64,000 nt of DNA from the NCBI GenBank assembly GCA_937625935.1, contig OW569388.1, forward strand, positions 62,001 to 126,000, written 5' to 3'. Below are positions 1 to 10,316 of this stretch, piece after piece; the stretch's first letter is position 1, and each line of letters begins with the position of its first letter. A program made the position numbers and the translations under genes. The DNA comes from Tetramitus jugosus (Eukaryota; Heterolobosea; Eutetramitea; Acrasida; Vahlkampfiidae). Below the pieces are notes generated by a model. The model searched no databases. It was given only the letters and a program-made list of their open reading frames with translations, and was not told where the DNA came from.

Positions 1-1010
1 AGATTTGGAACAGTGATTATGCAGCAAGAATTACTGTGATACCTGGCCATCTGGATAGAAAGCACCTCGGGTTGAGTATTAGTACCTTTGAGGAGTTAGC
101 AGCAAAGATGGACATTATTTATCACATTGCTGCTGATACTAGCTATGTTAAGCCATTCTCAGAATTGAAGGCAGTCAATGTATTCGGAACTCATGAGATG
201 ATCAGACTCGCGGCTAGTGGAAACAAACACAAGCCTTTCCATTATTGTTCTTCCATGTGTGTCTTTGGACCAGCATACCATTTCAATGGAAAGGAAGTTA
301 TAACTGAGTCTGACAATTATGAAGAGGCAATGCCATTCATCTACATTGAGAATGGCTATGTGAGAAGCAAATGGGTTGCCGAGTATTTGGTTAGAACAGC
401 AATGAGAAAAGGTTTAGATGCAATGATTTTCAGACCAGGTTTCATCCAAGGATCAGATACTCACGGTGTTCCTAATGTTACAGACTTCTTGTGCAGAATG
501 ATTAAGGGATGCGTTCAATTGGGATGTTATCCAGATTTGCCTTTTAAGTACTGGATGGCTGTTCCAGTCAACTATGTTTCTCAAGCTTTGGTGCACATCT
601 CGTTGACCAAGAAGAGAGAAGCTATTGTGGACACATTCCATCTAGTTTCTCATCGTGAGGATGAACCAAGTAATGTACAGTTGTTTGAGATGCTACAACA
701 GATTGGTTATCCATTACAAAAGGTGTCTATTCAATGTTGGCATGAAGAGTTGGAACGATTGTTAGATGATGAGGTGTACGATAATGCATTGCACCCTGTT
801 GTGATGTTCATTCTAGAGAAGGTTTATGAATCAAGAAACACCATTCTGGAACTTCACTACTTCACACCTGCATGCACCAGTGAAAATGTAGATAGGTTAC
901 TAGAGGGATCTGGTATCACTTGCACAAAGTGGGATAGTAGGATGATGGAGTTTTACGTACGAATGTTCAATGACCAAGGATGGATGCCGTTGCCCCCATC
1001 GTCTGCATGA
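1..1010 (+). CDS. Thioester-reductase / extended SDR domain protein, 5' partial
   Basis: The frame is open from the left edge (in-frame codons run from position 3), so this is the C-terminal part of a longer gene; the GTG at 36 is not a start. Text around 15-60 (DYAAR..VIPGHL..KHLGLS) matches thioester-reductase domains of NRPS/PKS-type and carboxylic-acid-reductase enzymes. A typical extended short-chain dehydrogenase pattern follows: IIYHIAAD, a Ser in HYCSSMCVFG, and a GYVRSKWVAEYL motif holding the catalytic Tyr and Lys (YxxxK). RPGFIQG matches the substrate side. Such domains use NADPH to release a carrier-bound acyl chain as aldehyde or alcohol. Whether adenylation and carrier domains lie upstream cannot be seen. 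A fatty-acyl-CoA reductase is the alternative. The gene ends TGA at 1010 and reads toward the NPC1-like gene on the same strand. Confidence 0.75.
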   Translation, partial: IWNSDYAARITVIPGHLDRKHLGLSISTFEELAAKMDIIYHIAADTSYVKPFSELKAVNVFGTHEMIRLAASGNKHKPFHYCSSMCVFGPAYHFNGKEVITESDNYEEAMPFIYIENGYVRSKWVAEYLVRTAMRKGLDAMIFRPGFIQGSDTHGVPNVTDFLCRMIKGCVQLGCYPDLPFKYWMAVPVNYVSQALVHISLTKKREAIVDTFHLVSHREDEPSNVQLFEMLQQIGYPLQKVSIQCWHEELERLLDDEVYDNALHPVVMFILEKVYESRNTILELHYFTPACTSENVDRLLEGSGITCTKWDSRMMEFYVRMFNDQGWMPLPPSSA

Positions 1011-1473
1011 ATTCATTTCACCTACAGTAGATTGGGCAACTCATTTCTAGGGCTCAACTAATCAACAGAGTAAACTTTTAATTATTGAAAAATATGATTG
1101 ATTCTTCTTTCCTGATGTTCTGGAAAACACCTGGCAAAATATCACCTAACTTTCCGATTTGTTGTATTTGGCAGAGAAATTCTCCTTTTTTCGGTGAATT
1201 CATCGCATTGTCCGATGCATCAGAAAAAGAACCCGCAAAGGATGTCATGGTTATAAATAAAAAATTCATATTCTATTCCACCAACACAATCACAGAAAAC
1301 GAAAACAAACAACAACAACAATTCATCCTTTGTGCCCACAACAAAAAAGAACCTTGATTTTTCATCCAATCATCGAATTCATCACCATCACAAAAACAAC
1401 AACACACCACTCTATGCATTCAAGTGCATAATTCTTATTATTACCGAACACAATCGTAAATATTATTTTACCA
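1011..1473. other. Intergenic region, 463 nt
   Basis: AT-rich spacer between two same-strand genes. Short frames at 1078-1357 show no domain and no convincing codon pattern. The last 150 bases are A/C-rich (CAACAACAA and CAATCACAA runs), the usual look of 5' leaders in this window, and run straight into the ATG at 1474. No RNA gene was seen. Confidence 0.5.
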
Positions 1474-4400
1474 ATGTATCCGTCTTCACCACTACCATCA
1501 TCACAATCACCATCTTCCAACAGACATGCAAATGATTTTGTCTCTTCATCATCATCACAGATAACAACAGCAACTACAACTCATTCGAAGACAAAGAAGA
1601 AAAAGATTGCGTTCTATCATTATCCATCGTATGCGATCGATTGGATATTGAAAAAGACATTCTTTTTTATTGGAAGGTGTTCTGCGACGATTCCAATCAC
1701 AATTGTCTTGCTTTCTGTGCTAGTGACTGCTCTATTGGGGGCAGGTATTGTTTGGATAAAGTTTGAAACTGATCCACAAAAGCTTTGGGTTCCTGATCAA
1801 AGGTATGTTGTAATTTTCGATGTTGTTTGATGTATTGTGTGTTGGTTAGCAGCGACGTTGTGTTTCCGATTGTAAAGTTTAGCCAATGAAAAATTTTTGG
1901 CGCCAAAGAGTGGATTGTTGACCCTCTCCATTTTTTGTATTTTTTACAATTGTTGTTGTTATGATTGATCATGTGACACACAGTGAGACCGTCATGCAAA
2001 AGAATTCGTTTGATCAGGCATTTTCTCCCTTTTATCGTATTGAACAATTGATTGTTGTTCCCAAGGTCAATGAATCACTCTCTGGTGGATCCTCATCTAG
2101 TTCACCCAACGCCATTGATAAAAATGTGCTGTTGGAACTTGCACAGCTAGAATTGGACGTTCAAGGCATTCAAGTGTTCAAGCAAATCAATAGCTCCTAC
2201 ATGCAAACAAAGACATTGAGAGATTTGTGCTTCACGCCGATCCCATCCAAGGGCTGCATGATCCAATCTCCCTTCCAATACTTTCAAAACAATATTCAAT
2301 TGATTGAGTCACAGACGAATGATCAAGTGTTGAAGCACGTGTACAGTTGTGCTTTTGGTGATCAAACGTTAGTGGCCAAGTGCATGAGTGAGATTGGCAT
2401 TCCATTGTACTATAAGCAGGTGATGGGTGGAGCAACCTTTACGAATGTAACCTGTTCTGCCAATGCTCTCCTAGTGACCTATTTGCTCAATAATAGAGCA
2501 GAAGACGATTGGTGGGCAATGGAGTGGGAGCAACAATTTATGAATCTTGCCTCTAGGCAGTTCAAGTACTCAAATATTTACTATACGTCACAACGATCCG
2601 TAGAAGACGAACTGTCAAAGGAGAATGGTGACATTAAGACAATTGCCATCTCCTATGTGTGCATGTTTATTTATGTGGCACTTTCATTGGGTCAATTGCA
2701 TCCAATCAAGTCTCGATTGCTGTTAGGTTTGGCTGGTATTGTCATTGTGATTATGAGTGTAATTGCCAGTGCTGGTATTTGTTCAGTCATTGGTATTAAG
2801 GCCACTCTAATTATTTCAGAAGTGATCCCCTTCTTGATTTTGGCAATTGGTGTGGACAATATGTTTATTTTGGCCAATACGGTCGATGAGATCGAAGAAG
2901 CCACCGGTGGAAAGCTGTCAGTGCCTGTTCTCATCGGAAAAACAATGTCAAAGGTGGGAACGAGTATGCTTTTGGCCAGTATGAGCGAGTTTTTAGCGTT
3001 CATGCTTGGATCGTTGACAAAGATGCCTGCTGTACAAGCGTTTTGCTTCTATGCTGGATTTGCTATTTTGGCAAACTTTGCGCTTCAGGTGACAGCCTTT
3101 ACTGCATTATTGAGTTTGGATATGCGGAGGAGAAGATCGTTTAGAATGGAAATTGAACCATCGATCCGTTTGCCTCATCTCAAGGGTGACTCAATCAGTA
3201 ATCAAATGGTTGTCAAGTACTTTATGAAGAAGGTGTTTGCGCCTATTGTGGTTTCTCTACCAGTGAGTATCATCATTATTATTATCTTTGGTATCACCAC
3301 TGCCTTGTCCATCTTTGCTACGACAAAGTTGAATCAAGGATTGGATCAGGCAACAGCACTGCCCACAAAGAGTTATCAAGTGGAATTCTTCCACAAGCAG
3401 AGAGAATACATGGACCTCGGTCCTCCAGTGTACTTTGTGACCAATGGTACTCAAGTCGATCACACGGATCCAGTCGTTCAAAAGAAATTGTTCCAAAGTT
3501 TTGATTATATTACCAGAACTCCCTACATCGAAAAGGGAAGTGTCTCATTTTGGTTGGATGACTTTAGACAGTACTTGGTTCAATCTGCCTGCAGTGGCAT
3601 TGGATTGCAAAGCGACACCATTCCACCAGAGAACTTTATTCCTTGGTTGAGACAATTTTTGGCCCAGGATGAATGTTGTCACATATTTGGTCAGTTGACA
3701 CCATTATGCGGTTTCAGATACAGACAAGACGTGAAGATTGCCGATGACAATAGTACAATCCTTGCCAGTAGAATGTTGGTTCAGACAACATCGTTGCTCA
3801 CACAGAATGACTTCATTAATTCGATGAAATCTGCATTCTACACATCAGATACGCTCGTGGATTCGGAGCTCGGTTTGAAGGGTACTTTCCCTTATTCAGT
3901 TTATTACATCTATTTCGCACAGTACATGTATTTGCCTCGTGTGGCAGCAACCAATATTCTGATTGCGAGCGGCGCTGTTGTGGCAACAACATTTATTCTC
4001 ATGACATCACCAATCAGTTCAATCTATATTCTCGTGTGTCTCATGATGATTAACATTCATTTGATGGCATTGATGGCAATATGGGGAATCTATCTAAATG
4101 CTCTTTCAGTCGTGAATCTCGTGATGAGTATTGGCATATCTGTCGAGTTCTGTGTCCACATAACCAAGAGCTTCTTGTCCGCAACTGGATCACACAAGGA
4201 GAGAGCAGAAGATGCTCTTGTGAACATGGGTAGCAGTGTTGTGAGTGGTATCACAGTAACCAAGCTTGTTGGTGTTATTGTCTTGAACTTTGCCCAATCA
4301 GAGATTTTCAGAATCTATTACTTTAGGATGTACTTGGGCATTGTGTTGCTCGGTGCGGCACATGGTCTGCTATTCTTGCCCGCTTTGTTGAGACTTGTGG

Positions 4401-4549
4401 GTCCTTCGTCCAGTGCAGAAGAAGGCGACGAACAAGAAGAAGAAGAGTATGTGGAAGAGCATTCTAAACATCCCGAAGATGTTGCCTATTTCCACCAACA
4501 GTCTGTCATTATTGATGAAAACGGAGGAGTAAGATCACACACATTGTAA
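1474..4549 (+). CDS. NPC1/Patched-like sterol-sensing-domain membrane protein
   Basis: Two exons: 1474-1802 and 1984-4549, with a 181-nt intron (GTATGT...CACAG). Splicing rebuilds WVPDQ-S-ETVMQK followed by FSPFYRIEQLIV, a hallmark of NPC1 proteins, giving 964 residues. A first membrane span lies near residues 66-98. A sterol-sensing domain covers about 329-485 and holds the IGVDNMFILAN motif. A second five-helix block near 755-915 contains NLVMSIGISVEFCVHITK, also typical of NPC1. The soluble N-terminal cholesterol-binding domain of true NPC1 (about 250 residues) is absent: the protein starts with a Ser-rich leader just before the first span. A role in sterol or lipid movement across endosomal or plasma membrane is inferred from the family. 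The tail is acidic. PTCHD/NCR-type Patched proteins are the alternative label. Confidence 0.88.
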
Positions 4550-4840
4550 ACGTCAGCAAATTTTATGTACTAAAAAGTTTAATTTTTTGTTGCGAGGGTG
4601 AACGTTTGTTCCACATGTACCCACAGTACTGTACACTAGTCCGTTGTTGGTTCTGCAGTTGCATTGTTCGTCTTCAATGCACTGGTCGTAGTGACGATTC
4701 TTGCGATTCTTGTTGTTGCCTTTCGCAACAATAGAACACAAATGTCGTCAGTCCATTGTAATTGGATGGAATGCCTAATCTCACACAATCTTACTCTTGT
4801 GAGGTCTCGTATAACAACAACCACCACACAATATAGATAT

Positions 4841-5752
4841 TTATGTCTTCAAAAACTGTCTAAACAACAACTTGAATACCCATAGTAAGCTCTCAAACAC
4901 GCAATTAATGAACCATTGATACGATTTCCGAATTCGCTTCCAGAATCCAAACCTCCTCATGTTTCCATAATATCCTTGCGATTGTTGCTGTTGCTGTAAC
5001 TGTAACTGCTGTTGTTGTTGAAAACTTTGATTCGGCAGTGAAACATTTCGCTTCGTTCTCTGATTGTGCTCTCGTCTTCGCTTCTCTCGAAACAAGTATT
5101 GATCAATACGATCTGCAATGTCCCTTGCAGCTGCTCGATCATCACCCTCTTCTCTCTCTCTTTTTGCTCCTCCTACACTTGCCAATTCTCCGATTTTTCT
5201 CCGAGTGTTTCCAAATTGATCTTTGAATTGGAGCCATCGATCTACCAATGATCTTATCAATTGTTCCTGTCTCGAATAAGCAGCATATGGATTGTGATAG
5301 GATGACTGTTGTGATGATGATGATGATGAATAGCGATTGTTGTTATTCGACATTGTATTGCTATTGATTTTTCGTTGAAGTGCTTGAAACCAATTGGAAT
5401 GTTCCATTTTATCAAACAAGGAAAACATGGTGTTTCGAGTGATTTTTTGAGCAATTTGCCTCCGTTCCCAAGCATCCATTCTATGATGATGATGCTGATG
5501 ATGACCACCACTACGATCATTATTCATCGGATCATCATTTCTCATCATCATCATTTGTTCGTGTTCTCTTTTCATTGTCGGAGTATTGGTTGGATCATCA
5601 TGTTTGTAACCATGGGTTGTTGTTGTAGGTGTGAGATAAATTGTATCAAACAAGTTTTGATGATGACTATGGTTGTTGTTGTTGTGATTAGAGTTGGTGT
5701 CTGAGGGAGACACGAGTGCACTCGAATCTCTAATCATTCTCAGCGTTTTCAT
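4841..5752 (-). CDS. Low-complexity protein with basic C-terminal hydrophobic tail, unknown
   Basis: Single open frame of 303 residues with an ATG at 5752. I do not recognise a family. The first half is Asn/His/Met/Thr-rich. The centre (about residues 95-235) has charged helical stretches (AWERRQIAQKITRN, QLIRSLVDRWLQF, ADRIDQYLFREKRRR) that look like conserved sequence. A Gln run follows. The last 35 residues combine Arg/Lys with aromatic and aliphatic residues (FWKRIRKSYQWF, then FESLLWVFKLLF), suggesting an amphipathic or tail-anchored membrane helix. It is convergent with the NPC1-like gene (291 nt between stops) and divergent from the OTU gene. Confidence 0.55.
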   Translation of the reverse strand: MKTLRMIRDSSALVSPSDTNSNHNNNNHSHHQNLFDTIYLTPTTTTHGYKHDDPTNTPTMKREHEQMMMMRNDDPMNNDRSGGHHQHHHHRMDAWERRQIAQKITRNTMFSLFDKMEHSNWFQALQRKINSNTMSNNNNRYSSSSSSQQSSYHNPYAAYSRQEQLIRSLVDRWLQFKDQFGNTRRKIGELASVGGAKREREEGDDRAAARDIADRIDQYLFREKRRREHNQRTKRNVSLPNQSFQQQQQLQLQQQQQSQGYYGNMRRFGFWKRIRKSYQWFINCVFESLLWVFKLLFRQFLKT

Positions 5753-6093
5753 TGATGCTTGTCACTCTTGATGATAGCTTTTTGGTTTTACGACACGAAA
5801 AGCATTATGATTTTTGAACTTCTGTGCTTTTCGTGCTGCTTCTCCAAACTTGTAACTCAGACCACCCATCAGGTGAAAATTCCATGTTGCTTACGTCATT
5901 TTTCTTTCGGAGTTCTTCCCTTCTCCGCGAAAAAACGGGTATGATAAAAATAGTAGCTAGACATGGTAAGGATACAACGGGGAAGCTTGTTGTCGCTGCA
6001 GAGTGTTCTTTGGAAGGGAAGGATCTGTTAGATTGTGAGATAAAGGAACTGCCATGTTGTACAGAGAAATGCAAGTGATAATTTTGTCCGTCG
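5753..6093. promoter_or_regulatory. Divergent 5' region with upstream ORF and CRE-/E2F-like sites
   Basis: Spacer between a minus-strand start (5752) and the OTU start (6094). It holds TTACGTCA at 5891-5898 (ATF/CRE-like) and CCGCGAAAAAAC near 5925 (E2F-like core GCGAAA). A 45-codon ATG frame (5941-6078) ends in TGA TAA 15 nt before the OTU ATG and in the same frame; it is either a uORF or an unspliced first exon. Regulatory roles are inference from consensus matches only. Confidence 0.35.
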
Positions 6094-6792
6094 ATGGACG
6101 AAAAAGTAGCCAAGAAAAAAGTAAAGAGATCGAGAATGTTGCGTGTGAACAGAATGTTGATCCCCAAAGTGACAAAGACGAAAATCATTGGATTGCCTAT
6201 TGTGACAGGTCAACTTGGTCTTTTTTCGTACTTTTCTCATTCGAAAGATGACAAGTTGAGTGATTTCAAGGAATCCACGGAGAAGGAGTTGGAAGATGAA
6301 GAAGAAACTTTCAAAGCAGAAAATTTTAGACTTGTAAGGTCGAAACCTGATGGCAACTGCCTGTTCCGATCTGTTGCTTCTGGACTATCATCGAGTGCCA
6401 ATGGCTTCAGTGCTGATCAGCACATGAAGGTGAGACAAAAGGCAGTTGAGTGGATGAGAAACAATATGGAGACAGAGATTGATGGTCTGGCATTCAAACA
6501 TACGATATTTCTTGATCGTGGTCAATCAGTTGAATCGTACTTGAAGTCCATGTCAAAAGAGGGAGAGTGGGGAGACTGGAGTTGTATCCTTGCACTGGCG
6601 CAGAGCTTGAACATTAATTTCAAGGTAGTGTTCGCTCAACAGAATGGAAAGACTGAGTCAGTGATCAATGTGAAACCAACATCAATGAGCAAAGACACTC
6701 AGAAAATGTGGCTGCTGTATCATGATCGCTTCAAGCATTATGATCTACTCGTGCCAAAGGACGATCAACAATTCATGCAATCAAAATTATAA
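6094..6792 (+). CDS. OTU-domain cysteine protease (deubiquitinase-like)
   Basis: The 232-residue frame carries an OTU fold from about residue 78: RSKPDGNCLFRSVA holds the catalytic Asp-Gly-Asn-Cys, WGDWSCILALAQ is the usual middle motif, and KHYDLLVP supplies the catalytic His near the C-terminus. OTU proteases remove ubiquitin from substrates. The catalytic core is complete and of normal length (about 140 residues). The N-terminus is uncertain. The first 55 residues are basic and less convincing than the overlapping frame at 6054-6251, and the upstream ATG frame 5941-6078 is in the same phase. A short unrecognised intron or base error near 6080-6250 is possible. The gene is convergent with the 6863-9577 gene, 70 nt between stops. 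Confidence 0.82.
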   Translation: MDEKVAKKKVKRSRMLRVNRMLIPKVTKTKIIGLPIVTGQLGLFSYFSHSKDDKLSDFKESTEKELEDEEETFKAENFRLVRSKPDGNCLFRSVASGLSSSANGFSADQHMKVRQKAVEWMRNNMETEIDGLAFKHTIFLDRGQSVESYLKSMSKEGEWGDWSCILALAQSLNINFKVVFAQQNGKTESVINVKPTSMSKDTQKMWLLYHDRFKHYDLLVPKDDQQFMQSKL

Positions 6793-6862
6793 GAACTCCC
6801 TGAATTTGTAAATATTTACAATTACTATTTGTACAGGAGGGAGAACTATCGTCATTAGTGGA

Positions 6863-9577
6863 TTAGGGCTCTGTGTAGTACTTTTTCAAAAATTTTACAA
6901 AATCGACAGAGTACAGCTTCAGTGTCCTTCTACCTGACTTGTCCAAAACAAAGTTCATGATTGTAATATCTTTGTTTTGCTTTTGCACCAGGTCAATATC
7001 GTCCAGATCCACTAGAATAAAAGGATCCTTGTCTGTACCCGTCAATTCCTTGTACTTTGTTATTTTCCTAGGATGAGCAGCATTGTTAGAATTCGCTCCA
7101 GACAGTCTTGGAAGATCCTGTCGAGCGGCATACCACTTTCCTTCCCATTGAATCAAACAAGGATCTACAATCTCATCTTCACTATCTTCATCTAGAATTC
7201 TTCTTGTATCCTTTCTACTCCTTGACTTTTTCGCTGTTCTCGCCATCTGGCTACTGGCCTTCCTCTTGCCTCTCTTTGTGTTCAAGTTCTTGGAACCGAG
7301 GTAAAACTTGTTGTAACAGGAGCAACACACTGCACCAATTTCTCCATCATATCCATCGAAAATCAATTTATACTTTTCTGCGTGCCTTCGTGTAGAGTAC
7401 CTCTTGGAGAAATTTCGGTTGGTTTCTTTGCAGACCACACAGTATTGATTCAGAACCTCAACACTATCAGCACCATGAGTTGCTTCTCGGATGAACTCAT
7501 TTTCCATGTCCTCATCTTCTTCGGAATCCAAGGGTGAATAGGTACGATCTTTGTCCTGTTCATCGTCCGTCTCCACATTATCATCTTCTTCATAATCATC
7601 ATCTACTGGTGCATTCGGCTCCACAACATGTTGATCATTGAAGTTATTACTATCTTGATTATTGTTGTTGATTTTAGAACTAGATTCTTGAGAGTGTGAA
7701 CATTCATCTTTCTCATCATGTGATTGAGAACCATCATTACTATCATCATCATTCAAATTGATTGAAACAATAGCAGAGGAAGGAGAAACCATAACGGAAG
7801 ATTGATCAATCTTTGTCGTCTTCTTCTCTTTGCCTTGTTGGTCAATCGTAGATGGAGCCGTTTCATCCTTGTTTTCGCTCTTTGACTTTTCATTGGTAGC
7901 ACATTCATTGTTTTCTTTGGAGATATCACTCTGAAATACATCGAGAGGAGACGATGGTGATGGTGGAGATTCTGGGAGTGATGTTGGTGTCAGTGCATCA
8001 ATCACATTCATCTCATTTGTCAAGTCTCTACTTGCTTCTTCATTCACAGTCATAGAAGCAGTAGAAATGGGTTTAGAAAGAGCAAGAGTGCTTGCAGTGC
8101 TTGTTCTTCGACTCAATAGTTTTCTTCTGTTAAATCTTCGATTGACTCGATTGTCCACATCTGATGAATTACCACTTGACGGTTGAATGTCACTTGGTTC
8201 TACTTCTGTTTCTTCATTGTCATCCACGACAGTTTCATCTTCATCATCATCATGAATAATTTTAATGTCATTATCAATATTGCCAGATGTGCTGTTGTTG
8301 TTGTTGTGAGTAGTAGTAGGGTTGACTGACTTTTGATGAATAATGGTTCCACTATGAGTACTATTACTACTATTACTACTACTATTATCAGTTGTATTCT
8401 GCTTGTTGGTCAAGTTGTTATTGCTATTATTGACAATTAGAGCTGGAATAGTTGTCAAGTGAGAAAAGATACTTGTTGGATTCTTGTGTTGATCAATCAC
8501 TACTCCTCTTTGCAGTGTTTGAACTTGTTGTTTTTGATTATGCATGGACATGTATTGAACATGTTGTGGTTGCTGTAATGGTTGATTGGTAGGCATGTGT
8601 GAAGGTCTAGGTGGGTTCACTGCCATTGTACTGCCATTGTTTGTATTGTTTGTATTCATAGTACTACTCATAGTGTTGGTTTGATTAGGAGTCATTGGAG
8701 AAGAAGATTGAGAAGACCGTCTCTGTTGTTGTTGTTGTAGTAGTAGTGCCTTGTTTTGTTGGTTTATCACTTGAGACAAGAGTTGAGCATTGGGTGGTAT
8801 AGTTGGTGTACTTGTTGAAGTTGTTCTTTGTACAGTTGATCCATTTGACCTATTCATAGAGGATGATGATGATGATACTGGGAATGTAGAACTTACTCGT
8901 TGATGATGTTGAGATGCTGTTGGTGGTGACGTTGAAGATGATGATGATGATGCAGTAGATGCGACCATGTGATGCAACTGTTGTTGTTGTTGTTGTTGAA
9001 CATGTTTCATGTGACCATTACTACCATTACTACTACTACTACTCATAGCTCGCAATTGTTTTTGTTGTTGTTGTTGTAAGAATTGTTGCTGAAGTAGATG
9101 TTGTTGATATTGTCGTTGTTGTGCTAGAGTAGGTGGTTTTTGGGAATGAACAGAAGCACGAAAAGCAGGTGATTGACTGTACTGAGCTTCCATTCTCTCC
9201 AATAGAGGTATAGTAGCTGAGATGGATGATATTTGTTCACTGATTTTTCTCAGTGAGTGTTCATGAATGAGTCGTTCTCTCTCCAATTGTTGAATTTTCT
9301 GTAGCAAGAGTTGACTACCTGTTGATGATGCTGTTGTTGTTGTTGTTGTGACTGTTGTTGAGGTAGTAGTAGTTGGAGTAAGAACTTTGGATTTGGGTGG
9401 TGCACTACTAGAGGTTGAGTTGGTTTTTGGAGTAGTGTTAGTAGTAGGGTAAGTGTGGTGAGGAGGATGAGGTACTGTTGTTGTTATTATTGTCGTTGTT
9501 GATTTTGTTGGTAGAGTGGTGAGTGTAGATGGGTGCAAGTTATTTTTTGTATTGTTGTTGATGTTAATGTTGTTCAT
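6863..9577 (-). CDS. Large low-complexity protein with C-terminal CxxC...CxxC zinc-binding-like module
   Basis: Open frame of 904 residues from an ATG at 9577, uninterrupted. Residues 1-110 are Thr/Asn-rich. A short coiled coil (LLLQKIQQLERERLIHEHSLRKI) follows near 90-130, then long Gln, Ser, Asn and Thr tracts, a second half rich in Ser and acidic residues, and a compact C-terminal region from about 705. That region has YCVVCKETNRNF, then about 40 residues later CCSCYNKFYLG, i.e. two Cys pairs that could bind one zinc ion, a basic KR-rich stretch (nuclear signal-like), and a conserved-looking end with IQWEGKWYAA and FILVDLDDIDLV. A nuclear, chromatin- or transcription-related role is inference; no named family was recognised. 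Confidence 0.6.
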   Translation of the reverse strand: MNNININNNTKNNLHPSTLTTLPTKSTTTIITTTVPHPPHHTYPTTNTTPKTNSTSSSAPPKSKVLTPTTTTSTTVTTTTTTASSTGSQLLLQKIQQLERERLIHEHSLRKISEQISSISATIPLLERMEAQYSQSPAFRASVHSQKPPTLAQQRQYQQHLLQQQFLQQQQQKQLRAMSSSSSNGSNGHMKHVQQQQQQQLHHMVASTASSSSSSTSPPTASQHHQRVSSTFPVSSSSSSMNRSNGSTVQRTTSTSTPTIPPNAQLLSQVINQQNKALLLQQQQQRRSSQSSSPMTPNQTNTMSSTMNTNNTNNGSTMAVNPPRPSHMPTNQPLQQPQHVQYMSMHNQKQQVQTLQRGVVIDQHKNPTSIFSHLTTIPALIVNNSNNNLTNKQNTTDNSSSNSSNSTHSGTIIHQKSVNPTTTHNNNNSTSGNIDNDIKIIHDDDEDETVVDDNEETEVEPSDIQPSSGNSSDVDNRVNRRFNRRKLLSRRTSTASTLALSKPISTASMTVNEEASRDLTNEMNVIDALTPTSLPESPPSPSSPLDVFQSDISKENNECATNEKSKSENKDETAPSTIDQQGKEKKTTKIDQSSVMVSPSSAIVSINLNDDDSNDGSQSHDEKDECSHSQESSSKINNNNQDSNNFNDQHVVEPNAPVDDDYEEDDNVETDDEQDKDRTYSPLDSEEDEDMENEFIREATHGADSVEVLNQYCVVCKETNRNFSKRYSTRRHAEKYKLIFDGYDGEIGAVCCSCYNKFYLGSKNLNTKRGKRKASSQMARTAKKSRSRKDTRRILDEDSEDEIVDPCLIQWEGKWYAARQDLPRLSGANSNNAAHPRKITKYKELTGTDKDPFILVDLDDIDLVQKQNKDITIMNFVLDKSGRRTLKLYSVDFVKFLKKYYTEP

Positions 9578-10017
9578 TGAGTGGGTGGGTAGGTATCTTG
9601 CAATGAGTTTTTTTGTTATGTGTGATTATTTTGCTTTTTGTATTTGTTTTTGCTCCAATGGTGGGCACAAGATGTTTGTGGGGAGAAAATCGTAGATGGC
9701 GGGAGAAAACGGACGGGGAACAGCCAACTGTACTACTGTTTTCCATTGAAGTTCAACATGGGGAAAACGAAAACCCACACTGACTATGCATCCTTCTCAA
9801 GGATCCTTATTCTGGATACGTGAGAAATCTATTGGAGGTTCGCTTTTAGAGCCCATTGAAGGAATATTATTGGCTATTGGGAAGGGAAACCAAACGGAAG
9901 ATTCCATTCGACGAGAGAACTTGCAGAACATCCACAACTCTTGTGCTGTCTGATCAAAAAAAACAACAACAACAACAAACACTCCAACAACTCTCAACAA
10001 CACACCATATCACAACA
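9578..10017. promoter_or_regulatory. Divergent spacer, 440 nt, with E2F-like GGCGGGAGAAAAC
   Basis: Separates the divergent starts at 9577 (minus) and 10018 (plus). GGCGGGAGAAAAC at 9698-9710 resembles an E2F/DP site and stands out from the AT-rich surround. The last 60 bases are CAACAA-rich, like other 5' leaders here. The frame upstream of 10018 is open to 9856, but only from a TTG, so I treat it as leader. Confidence 0.35.
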
Positions 10018-10283
10018 ATGACAACACAACAGATACAACACATTCCAGACTTTGAAGAACATGAGAAACAATATGCAGAAGACTACCTCTTTTCCAATCT
10101 TCAATTCCAAAAATCATCAACAACCAACAATGAATCAACTTCATCATCAACAACATCAACAACAACAACATTTGACTATGAAGAAAATTACATGACCATA
10201 CCAATTGATCACTGGTCATCATGCACCACAATGAAACACACGAGTATACAACTTTTTTATAGACAATACAAGTGTAAACCAAT

Positions 10284-10316
<33 letters not shown>

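Noticed and set aside
1697-2047. Minus-strand frame across the NPC1-like intron
   Set aside because: Antisense to two well-supported exons and without any domain.
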